In this document: piece after piece, positions 25,730 to 34,850 of the stretch
Numbering within the stretch: position 1 is the first letter of the stretch
Layout: every line of letters begins with the position of its first letter
Made by a program: the position numbers and the translations under genes
Source: Vibrio sp. JPW-9-11-11
GTDB lineage: Bacteria; Pseudomonadota; Gammaproteobacteria; Enterobacterales; Vibrionaceae
Direction of reading: 5' to 3'
Length of the DNA stretch: 64,000 nt
Assembly (NCBI RefSeq): GCF_013369335.1
Contig: NZ_SZQJ01000005.1
Coordinates: forward strand, 1 to 64,000
The notes under the pieces: generated by a model
The model's database searches: none
Told to the model about the DNA's origin: nothing
The model's input: only the letters and a program-made list of their open reading frames with translations

Positions 25730-27808
25730 ATGATCTCTCAGCATTTGATCAATATTCAAGCTGTGGTGACCGACGAAATCATCCGTCAACAGTCAGAGAC
25801 CCATTCGCGAACTCGCAGTGACGAGGGGTTGGCGAATTGGCAGCAGAGCTTTTGTCGTGACGGCGGTTGGTACGATATTGATTTGCCGGGTGCAGAGCAA
25901 GATGGCGAAATCATCCGGGTTTACTTACAGCGAGTATTGCTGCTGGCGTGTGAGCATTACCGCAGTCAAAGCAAAGTCGCCGCGGAGCTTGCGCTAGAGG
26001 CGTTGCAGCATTGGTATCGCGTTAATCCTCAGAACTGGAATTGGTGGTGGAATCAAATCGGTAAGCAGCGCCTGTTAGGCCCGATAGCTTTGCTGTTGTC
26101 AGCGCAATTACCTAGTGGATTAAAAGCGCAATTAATTGCTGATTTTCCAACCTGCGCGACCATGACCGGGGCAAATAAAGCAGACCTTGCCCACGCGATG
26201 GCGTTTGGCGCGCTACTGAGTCACAACGAAAATCGTTTTCACGCTGCGATGGTGGCGATTTGCGACACCATTTGCGTGACAGAAGACGAAGGGATCCAGG
26301 CTGATTACTCTTATCAACAGCACGGTCCGCAACTGCAAAACGGAGGTTACGGAGAGTCATTTTATAACGTCGCCCTGCCTTGGTGTTATGCTACACATCA
26401 TACCCCGTTTGCGTTTCCCGTGCCTGTTCAGTCGATACTCAGGGACTACTTTCTACTTGGTAGTGTGTGGATGACCAGAAATGGTCAGTGGGATTACAAC
26501 GTTTGCGGCAGAGCGGTAGCCAAACCGAATTTGGAAAAGCCGTTTAGTCGCGAAGTGCTTGGCACTCAAGCGCGGATGCTTAAAGCCATCTTTCCTCAAG
26601 ATGCCTGCTTATTTGACAGCTACCTCGCCCACTTAAATGGGGAGCCTTACCCCTTCACGGGATACAAGCATTTTTGGCGCTCTGATTATGCCGTCTCGGT
26701 TTCTGACCGTTATGCCGTCACCGTGAAAGCCAATTCTGAACGAACCAACCCAATCGAAACGGGTAACCAAGAAAACTTGTTTGGTTATTGGTTGGGCTTT
26801 GGCAGCATGAATATCGGGGTGAATGGCGACGAGTACCGCAACCTCTTTCCGATGTGGGATTGGCGCCGCGTTCCTGGTGTGACGAATCCGCAAGTGGCAA
26901 TGCCTGCGCACGAGTGGGGCAGGGTGGAGCAGCAAACCCATTGGACAGGCGGCGTGTCGAATAGCCGCTGGGGGATCTTTACCTTTGAGCTGAACGCACA
27001 GCAAACCCAAGCGCTAAAATCTTGGTTTTTCTTTGGTGACATGGTCGTCGCCTTGGGAGCGGGCATCAGTTCCACCCATTCGCAGCCAGTTGTGACCACT
27101 CTCAACCAGTGTCGTTACCAGAAGCCGTTGTTTCGAGATAACATCGCGGAGTCGGGCGCATTGGATACACACGCCCAGCGCTGGTTGCACCATGGTGATA
27201 TCGGCTATGTTCTGCACGATCAAAGCGCCGTTCTGAAGTGTGAAACGCGCTTTTCTTCGTGGCGGTGGATTAACCAACATTTAACTGACAAGCCGCTCGA
27301 CGCAGAAGTATTTGAGCTGACGATCCACCATGGTGTTCATCCAAGCGATGCGAGTTATCAATATACACTGTTGCCGGACGCGACCGTTGAGCAAACACGC
27401 CAATACGCAGACGCACCTAAAGCGTTAGTGGTGTCGAATAGCAAACAAACGCAAGCGGTCGTTGCCGATAAGCGTATTGGCTGTGTGTTTTATGCGCCAG
27501 CAACCTTGAGTCTCGAAGGTGGATTGTCGATCCAAGTCGATCAACCGTGCGTGTTGGCCTGTGAGAACGAAGCGCATTGCTTTAGCCTCTCCGTCGCCAC
27601 CCCAGGGCGCAGTGCGATGATCAACATTGTGATTGTCGAACATGGTTGCGAGTACCAAATGCAAGTGAGCACCGCATCAGACCGGGCGAAGTTAGGTGAG
27701 AGTGTTCATCGCTGTATTGAAAAATGTGCCAAGCAGAACTTTGATGGGCTGAACGCCAGTCCAGGTTTGATTAATGCTAAGCCTAAAAGAACTTGCAACC
27801 TTGTTTAG
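25730..27808 (+). CDS. PL8-family polysaccharide lyase (chondroitin AC / hyaluronate lyase type), cytoplasmic
   Basis: The 692-aa protein has an N-terminal (alpha/alpha) toroid (about 1-330) and C-terminal beta-sandwich domains, as in PL8. The catalytic set is conserved: N149 (TGANKADL), H198 and Y207 (QQHGPQLQNGGYG) and R261 (CGRAVAK), with spacings matching chondroitin AC lyase. The FPMWDWRRVPG segment is also characteristic. These enzymes cleave the hexosaminyl-uronate bond by beta-elimination and leave an unsaturated uronate. Secreted PL8 enzymes carry a signal peptide; this one has none, so it probably works on imported oligosaccharides. AAGGAA precedes ATG 25730. Xanthan-type specificity cannot be excluded, but GH88 and the sulfatases favour glycosaminoglycan-like substrates. 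Confidence 0.88.
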   Translation: MISQHLINIQAVVTDEIIRQQSETHSRTRSDEGLANWQQSFCRDGGWYDIDLPGAEQDGEIIRVYLQRVLLLACEHYRSQSKVAAELALEALQHWYRVNPQNWNWWWNQIGKQRLLGPIALLLSAQLPSGLKAQLIADFPTCATMTGANKADLAHAMAFGALLSHNENRFHAAMVAICDTICVTEDEGIQADYSYQQHGPQLQNGGYGESFYNVALPWCYATHHTPFAFPVPVQSILRDYFLLGSVWMTRNGQWDYNVCGRAVAKPNLEKPFSREVLGTQARMLKAIFPQDACLFDSYLAHLNGEPYPFTGYKHFWRSDYAVSVSDRYAVTVKANSERTNPIETGNQENLFGYWLGFGSMNIGVNGDEYRNLFPMWDWRRVPGVTNPQVAMPAHEWGRVEQQTHWTGGVSNSRWGIFTFELNAQQTQALKSWFFFGDMVVALGAGISSTHSQPVVTTLNQCRYQKPLFRDNIAESGALDTHAQRWLHHGDIGYVLHDQSAVLKCETRFSSWRWINQHLTDKPLDAEVFELTIHHGVHPSDASYQYTLLPDATVEQTRQYADAPKALVVSNSKQTQAVVADKRIGCVFYAPATLSLEGGLSIQVDQPCVLACENEAHCFSLSVATPGRSAMINIVIVEHGCEYQMQVSTASDRAKLGESVHRCIEKCAKQNFDGLNASPGLINAKPKRTCNLV

Positions 27809-27839
27809 TGTAAAAGACTGATAAGCTCCCACCTAAATT

Positions 27840-27879
27840 CAGAGAGTGTCATTAGAATCTCTTCATTTGTCACTCTCTG
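27840..27879. repeat. Inverted repeat between PL8 and GH27 genes
   Basis: CAGAGAGTG (27840-27848) and CACTCTCTG (27871-27879) form a 9-bp stem with a 22-base loop and no T-run. It could be an mRNA structure or a protein site; function unknown. Confidence 0.5.
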
Positions 27880-27927
27880 TTAAGAACTCCTCACTGAATG
27901 TGTATTTGAGTTCGCTAGGATCTATTT

Positions 27928-29448
27928 ATGTCATATTGCCCAATTCGCACGCCTAAACCGAGCAAAGCCCCCCGTATCAATGGTGCTAAAACCGTTGGCT
28001 ATTATCCCAATCATCCGTTCCAGCACAAAGTTGCCGCTAGCGGCGCAAAACCTATTGTCTATTTTGCTGACGATTTACCCGCAGGATTAACGCTTAATTC
28101 GAATACCGGCGTCCTATCAGGAACGGTTCAAACGCCAGGCAAATACGAGATTCAATTGACTGTGCGCAATACTTTCGGTCAAGACACTAAAACGCTTCGC
28201 TTATGTATTGGTGATCAAATTTGCTTAACTCCCCCGATGGGGTGGAACAGCTGGTATTGTCATAGTGAACTGATCAGCGAAGACGCTATAAAACAAACGG
28301 CCATCGCCTTTATTGAAAAAGGATTAATTGATTACGGTTGGAGCTACATCAATATCGACGATTGTTGGCAAGGCGAACGTTGCCCTAGTACCTTAGCCCT
28401 GCAAGCGAATGAACGCTTCAATGATATGCGCGGCATGTGTCAGTTTGTAAAGTCTCTGGGGTTGAAACCCGGTATTTATACCACGCCATGGCAGGCGACT
28501 TATGCTGGTTTTATTGGCAGCAGCGCACCCAATGTGCAAGGTCGTTACCAAGATTACTATCTCGTCGAACAAGACCGTGAACAATATCATCAGTTTTTCG
28601 GTCGCTATCCAAGCATCAATACCAATGGACTCAATCAGGTAGGAGAGTGGTTTTTTGATAGGGATGTCCAACAGTTTGCAGATTGGGGGTTCGAGTTTAT
28701 TAAACTGGACTGGAAACCGAATGATGTCCCCACTGCGATGCGGATGTGGCGAGACACACAGAGCACTCGCGCCAATATCGTGGTTAGCTTGTCAAATGAT
28801 GCGCCTTTTGCACATGCCGCTGAGTTAGCGAAGTGGTGCCACTGCTGGCGGACAACCGGGGACATCCATGACTGTTGGGAAATTGTCTCGAAAATTGGTT
28901 TTTCTCAAGCTCCTTGGCAAGCTTTGTCAGCTCCCGGCCGATACCCAGACCCCGACATGCTCCAAATCGGGCGTATAGGCGTACCTAATCGGAAAAATAC
29001 CCAATTTAATCCCACTCGACTCTCCTACGAAGAACAGTATGCGCAAGTCTCCTTGTGGGTACTCTTATCGGCGCCACTGATGTTAAGTTGCGATATTGAG
29101 CAACTGGATGAGTTTACATTAAATCTGATCACCAACTCTGAGGTGATTGATATTAACCAAGATCCTCTAGTGTCGCCGGCACGACGTTTTTGTCTGGAAA
29201 ACGACGTTGAGCTTTGGATAAAAGACCTAGAAAACGGCGATATAGCAATAGGTATATTTAACCGTTCGGATATCGATCGAACGTTGAATTTCGACTTAAG
29301 TCGCTATATCGACTTTGCCAACGTCCAGCTTCGGGATGTGTGGCGACACCAATATGTCGATATAAATGAAACAAAAGTGTTGATTCATTTACATCCGCAC
29401 AGCGCAGAGTTGTTACGTGCTGAATCGTCAATTAATAAGCATAGTTAG
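27928..29448 (+). CDS. GH27 alpha-galactosidase-like enzyme with N-terminal Ig-like domain
   Basis: The 506-aa protein starts with a putative Ig/cadherin-like module (about 20-95, LPAGLTLNSNTGVLSGT pattern). A GH27 barrel follows from LTPPMGWNSW (about 100) and a C-terminal beta domain. The catalytic pair is D261 (FIKLDW, nucleophile) and D312 (WRTTGDI, acid/base). Family activities include alpha-galactosidase, alpha-N-acetylgalactosaminidase and beta-L-arabinopyranosidase, and which applies cannot be told. No signal peptide is visible, although the N-terminal module is of a kind more usual in exported enzymes. AGGAT lies upstream of the ATG. It would trim alpha-linked galactose/GalNAc from imported fragments. 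Confidence 0.88.
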   Translation: MSYCPIRTPKPSKAPRINGAKTVGYYPNHPFQHKVAASGAKPIVYFADDLPAGLTLNSNTGVLSGTVQTPGKYEIQLTVRNTFGQDTKTLRLCIGDQICLTPPMGWNSWYCHSELISEDAIKQTAIAFIEKGLIDYGWSYINIDDCWQGERCPSTLALQANERFNDMRGMCQFVKSLGLKPGIYTTPWQATYAGFIGSSAPNVQGRYQDYYLVEQDREQYHQFFGRYPSINTNGLNQVGEWFFDRDVQQFADWGFEFIKLDWKPNDVPTAMRMWRDTQSTRANIVVSLSNDAPFAHAAELAKWCHCWRTTGDIHDCWEIVSKIGFSQAPWQALSAPGRYPDPDMLQIGRIGVPNRKNTQFNPTRLSYEEQYAQVSLWVLLSAPLMLSCDIEQLDEFTLNLITNSEVIDINQDPLVSPARRFCLENDVELWIKDLENGDIAIGIFNRSDIDRTLNFDLSRYIDFANVQLRDVWRHQYVDINETKVLIHLHPHSAELLRAESSINKHS

Positions 29449-29540
29449 AAAGTTGAATTTAGGTCTAAAAACTGACTAAATTTTGTTTAATTAAAATCAA
29501 AGACATCAAAAAAGAAATAACAGTAACAGTCTGACAGTAT

Positions 29541-29569
29541 GTTATTGCCATGGAGGACATGGCAATAAC
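29541..29569 (+). promoter_or_regulatory. Perfect 12-bp hairpin in the leader of the first binding-protein gene
   Basis: GTTATTGCCATG and CATGGCAATAAC pair completely around GAGGA. It ends 23 bp before the start codon and has no T-run. It may protect the mRNA 5' end, serve as a processing site or bind a regulator. Confidence 0.6.
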
Positions 29570-29592
29570 AAATACAACTCTACGAGAAATAA

Positions 29593-31485
29593 ATGATGTT
29601 TAATATCCACAAGAAAAAACTGGCCATGGTAGTTGGCCTAGTTATGAGCGGTCAGGTTTTTGCAGCATATGATGAAGCCCCTATGTTGCAACAACAAGTT
29701 AAAACAGGCGTATTGCCAGAGGTACAGAGTCGCCTTCCTAAAGAGCCTTTAGTCATTGAGCCAATAGATTCAATCGGCGAGTACGGCGGACAATTAAACC
29801 TTTTATCACTTAAGCGTAATATTGGTTTAGATATGCGCTTGATGAAATACGATAATCTTTTTAACTTCAATCGTTCTTACACTGGTATAGAGCCCAATAT
29901 TGCTACCTCATTTGAAGTTAACCCTGAACTTACTGAATATACTCTTAAACTTAGAGAGGGAATAAAATGGTCTGATGGGGTTGAATTTACGTCAGAAGAT
30001 ATAAAGTTTTATATTGATCTTGTTTCAAGGGAAGATTGGTCAGGGAATAAACCTGTGTATATTCCCGCAACGGCTGAAGTCTTAGATAAATATACGGTTA
30101 AATTCAAACTCGAAAAACCAGATGGTATGTTTATTCGTAAGCTAGCAAATACCGATGGTTCTAATATTGTGCAGTTCCCTAAGCACTACTGTGAACAATA
30201 CCTCCCAGAAGTGAATCCTCAAGTGCGCGCTGAAGCTAAGAAAACTGGATTTGAAAGCTGGCAGCAATACTTTCAAACGAAATGCCGCGCCCATTACTTC
30301 CCTGAGCATTATTCAAATCCGGAGAGACCGACCGTCAATGCTTGGAAGATCAAAGTCCCCGCATCACCTGAAACGCAATACGCCATTTGGGAGCGAAATC
30401 CTTATTACTGGGTTGTTGACAGTGAAGGCAACCAGCTTCCTTACCTTGATAAGGTCTATGTCTCCTATTCTGAAAACAAAGAAGAGCTGGTATTGAGAGC
30501 GGCTGCCGGTGAAACTGATTTTCAAACTCGTTTTGTTGGTGAACCGAAATATCGCTCTATGTTTATCGAAAATGAAAACAAAGGGAATTACCAATACAAA
30601 CTACGCCCAACAACCAGTTCGAATGCTCTGATTTTAGGGTTGAACCAAACGATTAAAGATCCAATTAAACGTGAACTTTATCAGCAAAAAGCGTTTCGTA
30701 TTGCCTTGTCTCACGCTATCGATCGTGAAGGGATAAGTGAGGCGGTTTATTCGGGAGCGGTGGAGCCTTGGCAGGTGGCCCCTATTCCAGGAAGCGAATT
30801 TTATAACGCAGAGTTTGCAACCCAATATCTTGAGTACAACCCAGAGAAAGCGAATAAGTTGTTAGATGAGTTGGGGTTAAACAAACGAGATAGTGATGGT
30901 TTCCGGTTGGACAAAACCGGTAAGCGATTGCGCATCGATACTCTAATCGACCAGCGTTTAGCGGGCGAACGTACCGATATCCTTGAACTGATAAAGAATG
31001 ACTGGGCCAAAGTCGGTGTCTTTATGGACATGAAAATTTCAGACGGCTCCTATGTGCTAACTCAGCGTTTGGCGAATGAGCATGATTTGATTCCCAACAC
31101 GGGGGATGGCGGTATTGGGGTATTGGATACTTACCGAAATTATGCACCACAAAACCCTGAATCCACATGGGCTACCGCGCACTATTATTGGTCTACCGAT
31201 CACTCCCATAACCTTGCTGAGAAACCCGAAGGCGCAATCGCAAAACAGTTCCAGTTGCTCGACGCGATGGCCAATACCGCCTCTCAAACTGAGCAAAACA
31301 AGCTTATGCACCAAGTAATTGAAATCGCGAAAGAGGAGTTTTATCTTATCGGCACGGTTCGCGCGTTAGACGAAGGCGTGATTATTAAAAATGACGTACG
31401 CAACTCAGACACCAGCGTACCTCATTCTTATGGTATCGCGTCGCCGGGACCGATGCGCCCAGCGCAGCTTTGGAAGCAAAAATAA
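29593..31485 (+). CDS. ABC transporter substrate-binding protein, peptide/oligosaccharide family 5 (paralogue 1)
   Basis: The 630-aa periplasmic binding protein has a signal peptide ending near residue 24 (QVFA). The family 5 (Dpp/Opp) hallmarks are IATSFEVNPELTEYTLKLREGIKWSDG and the later FRIALSHAIDREGISE. Some family members bind oligosaccharides. It is clearly paralogous to the protein at 38276, with long identical stretches such as FIRKLANTDGSNIVQFPKHY. It stands alone, with no permease gene beside it, so it probably feeds the transporter at 40316-44186. Codon use in its first half is A/T-rich and less adapted than in the second paralogue. GAGA lies a few bases before the ATG. Confidence 0.88.
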   Translation: MMFNIHKKKLAMVVGLVMSGQVFAAYDEAPMLQQQVKTGVLPEVQSRLPKEPLVIEPIDSIGEYGGQLNLLSLKRNIGLDMRLMKYDNLFNFNRSYTGIEPNIATSFEVNPELTEYTLKLREGIKWSDGVEFTSEDIKFYIDLVSREDWSGNKPVYIPATAEVLDKYTVKFKLEKPDGMFIRKLANTDGSNIVQFPKHYCEQYLPEVNPQVRAEAKKTGFESWQQYFQTKCRAHYFPEHYSNPERPTVNAWKIKVPASPETQYAIWERNPYYWVVDSEGNQLPYLDKVYVSYSENKEELVLRAAAGETDFQTRFVGEPKYRSMFIENENKGNYQYKLRPTTSSNALILGLNQTIKDPIKRELYQQKAFRIALSHAIDREGISEAVYSGAVEPWQVAPIPGSEFYNAEFATQYLEYNPEKANKLLDELGLNKRDSDGFRLDKTGKRLRIDTLIDQRLAGERTDILELIKNDWAKVGVFMDMKISDGSYVLTQRLANEHDLIPNTGDGGIGVLDTYRNYAPQNPESTWATAHYYWSTDHSHNLAEKPEGAIAKQFQLLDAMANTASQTEQNKLMHQVIEIAKEEFYLIGTVRALDEGVIIKNDVRNSDTSVPHSYGIASPGPMRPAQLWKQK

Positions 31486-31495
31486 CGCTCACCGC

Positions 31496-31531
31496 AGCGC
31501 CTAGAACACTCTGCCAGAGGTTCTGGGTGCT
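31496..31531 (+). repeat. Long imperfect hairpin after binding-protein gene 1
   Basis: A 12-bp stem (AGCGCCTAGAAC with GTTCTGGGTGCT, including two G-T pairs) encloses a further short stem CTCT/AGAG. It starts 11 bp after the stop codon. There is no T-run, so it more likely protects the mRNA 3' end than terminates. Confidence 0.5.
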
Positions 31532-31635
31532 ACCCATGAGTTTTCACGCTCCGGTTAGTTGGGCAAATGGCATACTGACCAAACCCAATGTTTTAAAATC
31601 CTTGTCACTTGCTCGCGTGTCAAAATGTCAGTAAA

Positions 31636-31667
31636 GAAAAAGGCGCCTCTATTATAGTGGCGCCTTT
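31636..31667 (-). terminator. Terminator of the sulfatase operon
   Basis: AAAGGCGCC and GGCGCCTTT pair around an inner CTAT/ATAG stem. On the minus strand it is followed by TTTTTC. On the plus strand it has only three Ts, so it may also stop weakly from the left. Confidence 0.75.
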
Positions 31668-31758
31668 GAGTTGACTAACATTCATTCGATGAGAGTGCGA
31701 GGTTTTCGCTTAATCCAGCTTAAGTGTCGTTAACATAGACGCTTTCAAGCAACAGAAA

Positions 31759-33225
31759 TTACCGAGTTTGCTCGCTGCTGATCACATTTTGCAGCTTCTC
31801 GTCTAGCTCAGCCACTTTCTCTGGCATCTGTTCGGCTAAGTTCACTACCTGGCCCACATCGTCATTGAGGTCGAACAGTTGCGGCTTAGACAGGTTGCCT
31901 TTCTCATTACCTGTGTATTGGCAGATAAAATCATCATCGTGTGGTGGAATGTAAGCGTAGCGCTGGTCGCGGAAGACCTTTTTGTACTGCATCCCCTCGA
32001 GCACCATTGATTCTCTACCAACCTGATCTTGGCCGATTAGCGTTTCAAGTAGTGCTTGGCTGTCTGGCGCTTCTGCTGACTCTAGCGGCTGATTCACCAT
32101 TTGTGCAAATGAATGATACAAGTCTACTTGGTTGAACAGAGCGTTGGTTTCACCCGGTTGAATTTGCGCTGGCCAGCGAACAATAAATGGCACTCGGGTG
32201 CCACCTTCAAATAGGCTGTACTTACCGCCGCGCAGAGGGCCAGCCATGCGGTGCTCGCCGTTGAACTCAACCGCGTGATCTTTATAACCGTCGTTCAAAA
32301 CCGGACCGTTGTCACTGGAGAAGATCACTAAGGTGTTGTCTTTCAGGCCCAAGGATTCCAGCTTGTCTAGCACCTTACCTATGCACCAGTCCATTTCGAC
32401 GATCACATCGCCGCGCACACCATGAGGTGTGATACCTCTGAAACGTGGGTTCGGGATACGCGGTACATGTGGCTGGTGCATTGCGTAGTAAAGGAAAAAC
32501 GGCTCGTCTTGATTTTGCTCGATAAACTCAATTGCTTTATCTGCAAACACTTCGCCCATGGTCTCATCGTCCCAAATAGCCGATTGACCGCCGCGCATAT
32601 GGCCGATGCGGCTCACGCCGTTAATGATGGTGCCGTCGTGACCGTGATCGTACATCACATCCAATAGCTCTGGGTTGTGGCGACCATTTGGTACGTCAAC
32701 AAACGCTTCGTCCGAGTCGTAGGTCACTTGAATGGGATCTGATGGGTCAAGGTTGTCGACGTGGCGATTGTCGATGTAAACACACGGTACGCGGTCATTG
32801 GTTGCGGCCATGATATAAGACTCGTCGAAACCAACATCGTTGGGAGTGCCGTTGATCTCTCGGTTAAAGTCTAGCTCGCCATCACCTAGGCCAAGGTGCC
32901 ACTTGCCCACAATACCGGTTCGGTAGCCCACTTTTTGCAGCATCTGCGGCATAGTGCTGTCGTGAATACCGATGATCTGAGGGGCGTCGCCCGGCAGTAC
33001 CGCCGCGTCTGGGTTACGCCAAGGGTAAGACCCGGTTAACAAACTGTAGCGCGAGGGCGTACAGGTGGCAGCCGTGGCATAACCTTGGTGAAATTTAAGG
33101 CCCTCTTCAGCCAACTTGTCTAGATTTGGCGTGGGAATGTCGTTGGCACCATAACAGCTAACATCACCAAAGCCTAAGTCGTCGGCGTAGATAATAATAA
33201 TGTTAGGACGGTGGTTACTACTCAT
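31759..33225 (-). CDS. Family S1 sulfatase (Cys-type), cytoplasmic
   Basis: The 488-aa protein has an S1 alkaline-phosphatase-like core. The active-site signature C55-T-P-S-R is the Cys-type target for conversion to formylglycine. The metal-binding D15-D16 near the start, GKWHLG and SSDNGP are in place. No signal peptide precedes PNIIIIYADD, so it should act in the cytoplasm on imported sulfated sugars. It overlaps the upstream sulfatase gene by 8 bp (same operon, minus strand). The divergent AnSME gene supplies the activating enzyme. Which sulfate ester it removes cannot be read. Confidence 0.92.
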   Translation of the reverse strand: MSSNHRPNIIIIYADDLGFGDVSCYGANDIPTPNLDKLAEEGLKFHQGYATAATCTPSRYSLLTGSYPWRNPDAAVLPGDAPQIIGIHDSTMPQMLQKVGYRTGIVGKWHLGLGDGELDFNREINGTPNDVGFDESYIMAATNDRVPCVYIDNRHVDNLDPSDPIQVTYDSDEAFVDVPNGRHNPELLDVMYDHGHDGTIINGVSRIGHMRGGQSAIWDDETMGEVFADKAIEFIEQNQDEPFFLYYAMHQPHVPRIPNPRFRGITPHGVRGDVIVEMDWCIGKVLDKLESLGLKDNTLVIFSSDNGPVLNDGYKDHAVEFNGEHRMAGPLRGGKYSLFEGGTRVPFIVRWPAQIQPGETNALFNQVDLYHSFAQMVNQPLESAEAPDSQALLETLIGQDQVGRESMVLEGMQYKKVFRDQRYAYIPPHDDDFICQYTGNEKGNLSKPQLFDLNDDVGQVVNLAEQMPEKVAELDEKLQNVISSEQTR

Positions 33226-34702
33226 GGTTGTTCCTTGAAAACAGGTGATAAGGTAAAAGTTCGGTTAACCAGCGTTGGGCGACCCAAGGGTCGTCTGTGC
33301 GCACTAATTCTTCGGCGAGCGCCCTTAGTAGGCAGCGCTCGATAGGCGCATCAGGGTTAAAAGACAAGTTGTGCAACTGGTATGGGTCGAGTGCGTTGTC
33401 GAAAAATAGGGTGTGCTCGAGTTTACCCTGCGTGTCGACTTCGAGCGCTAAGGTGTAACGCTGTGTTTTGAGCCCTCGACTGACGGGGAAGTAATCGACC
33501 ACTTTATTGTTGTGGTCACGATACCCATCGATATTGCGAATATAAAGCGCACAGCTTGGTAATGAAGCACTCGTATTGGCAAACACTGCATTGCTTAAGT
33601 TACGTCCATGAATGTCGTTTGGACACTGCTGCTCTAGGCCCATGACACCGAGCACCGTCGGCATAATGTCAGCGCTACTTAGAAACACAGAATGCTGCTT
33701 TACTTGTTTCGACTGGGCACCTTTGATGACAAATGGCACAGAGAACGCTTCATTGTAAATGCAGTTTTTGGCGTCGTTGATCCCTTGACTACATAAGGTT
33801 TCGCCATGGTCGCTAGTAAACACAACCACAGTGTTCTCCCATTCGCCGAGCGCTTTAAGCTCGTTGACCAGGCGACCAAACTCACTGTCTGTGCCTGTCA
33901 CGTTGGCAAAATAGTATGCGGCGCTGTGTGCCTTCTCGATGTGGGTATCGGCATTATTGCGCAACAACAACTCCTCGACTGGCGTATCTTTATAACGCAG
34001 CCAATCCTCTAAGCGACAATCATCAAGGCTATCGTAAGGGCTGTGCGGTGGGTTCATCGACATAAACAACGCGAACGGTTTGTCTGGATCGCGTTCGCCA
34101 TGCTCGTTCTTAAGGTACTCAATGGCCTTGTCGGTTTCGTGCTCAGCCGACCACACTTTGGGTTCGTGACGAACGCCATGAGTGTCGTAGTAGTGTGGAT
34201 TGTTGTGTTCATCAAACGTGCCGTACCCATACCAATAATCGATGCCATGACGACGCTGTGGCTCAGTGTAAGAGTCCCAAGCAGGCACATTGGGATCGAC
34301 GTAGTGACCAGGGTTAACTGGATCGTTTGGCGTCGGGACGTCTAAATGCCATTTACCGATGTAACCGACATGATAGCCAGCCATTGACAGGGCATTGGTA
34401 AAGCAAAAGGCAGTTTCGGGTAACTCGGAGTGAATGCGGTCGGAGTTGCAATTCAACGGGACGCCACTGCGAGAAGGAAATTGTCCGGTCATCAAGCTGC
34501 CTCGGTGAGGGCTGCACACCGGACAGTTGCTTACCGCATTACTGAGTAATGTCGACTGCCTAATGAATGCGTCTAAATGTGGGGTACTGACAGGGTCTCC
34601 AACCCCAGGTAAATACGCTTGGTACTGAGCATCTTGCCAGATGCTTAATGACATTAAACGGAACTGGTCGGGAAAAACGTATAGCAGATTGGGCTTTTTC
34701 AT
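33218..34702 (-). CDS. Second family S1 sulfatase (Cys-type), cytoplasmic
   Basis: The 494-aa sulfatase has active-site C63-S-P-H-R in the expected context (VCSPHRGSLMTG), an N-terminal metal-binding D12-Q13 and GKWHLD. It differs widely from its neighbour, so the two probably act on different sulfate positions. The chosen start is ATG 34702 (MKKPNLLYVF); a TTG six bases earlier is possible. No signal peptide is seen. It is the first gene of the leftward sulfatase pair, with two KdgR operators in the intergenic region shared with the AnSME gene. Confidence 0.9.
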   Translation of the reverse strand: MKKPNLLYVFPDQFRLMSLSIWQDAQYQAYLPGVGDPVSTPHLDAFIRQSTLLSNAVSNCPVCSPHRGSLMTGQFPSRSGVPLNCNSDRIHSELPETAFCFTNALSMAGYHVGYIGKWHLDVPTPNDPVNPGHYVDPNVPAWDSYTEPQRRHGIDYWYGYGTFDEHNNPHYYDTHGVRHEPKVWSAEHETDKAIEYLKNEHGERDPDKPFALFMSMNPPHSPYDSLDDCRLEDWLRYKDTPVEELLLRNNADTHIEKAHSAAYYFANVTGTDSEFGRLVNELKALGEWENTVVVFTSDHGETLCSQGINDAKNCIYNEAFSVPFVIKGAQSKQVKQHSVFLSSADIMPTVLGVMGLEQQCPNDIHGRNLSNAVFANTSASLPSCALYIRNIDGYRDHNNKVVDYFPVSRGLKTQRYTLALEVDTQGKLEHTLFFDNALDPYQLHNLSFNPDAPIERCLLRALAEELVRTDDPWVAQRWLTELLPYHLFSRNNHE

Positions 34703-34736
34703 ACTCAAATTATCTAGAAAGTTTACATTATTATAT

Positions 34737-34751
34737 TGAAATGGTGTTTTA
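34737..34751. promoter_or_regulatory. KdgR-type operator, sulfatase side
   Basis: TGAAATGGTGTTTTA lies 34 bp upstream of the sulfatase start and 100 bp upstream of AnSME. Confidence 0.7.
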
Positions 34752-34785
34752 AAATTGAGTTGTCGATCACGATTTGGTGATTATT

Positions 34786-34800
34786 TGAAATGCTGTTTTA
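34786..34800. promoter_or_regulatory. KdgR-type operator, AnSME side
   Basis: TGAAATGCTGTTTTA lies 50 bp before the AnSME start and 49 bp from the sulfatase-side site. Two boxes between divergent genes repeat the kduI/kdgK arrangement. Confidence 0.75.
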
Positions 34801-34850
34801 AAAATAAAATAGAATGGAGATTCATAAATGAGAAGACTAGGGTGAGTTAG

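Noticed and set aside
31496..31531. Hairpin after the first binding-protein gene as a terminator
   Set aside because: There is no T-run after the stem, so it is listed only as a repeat/structure.
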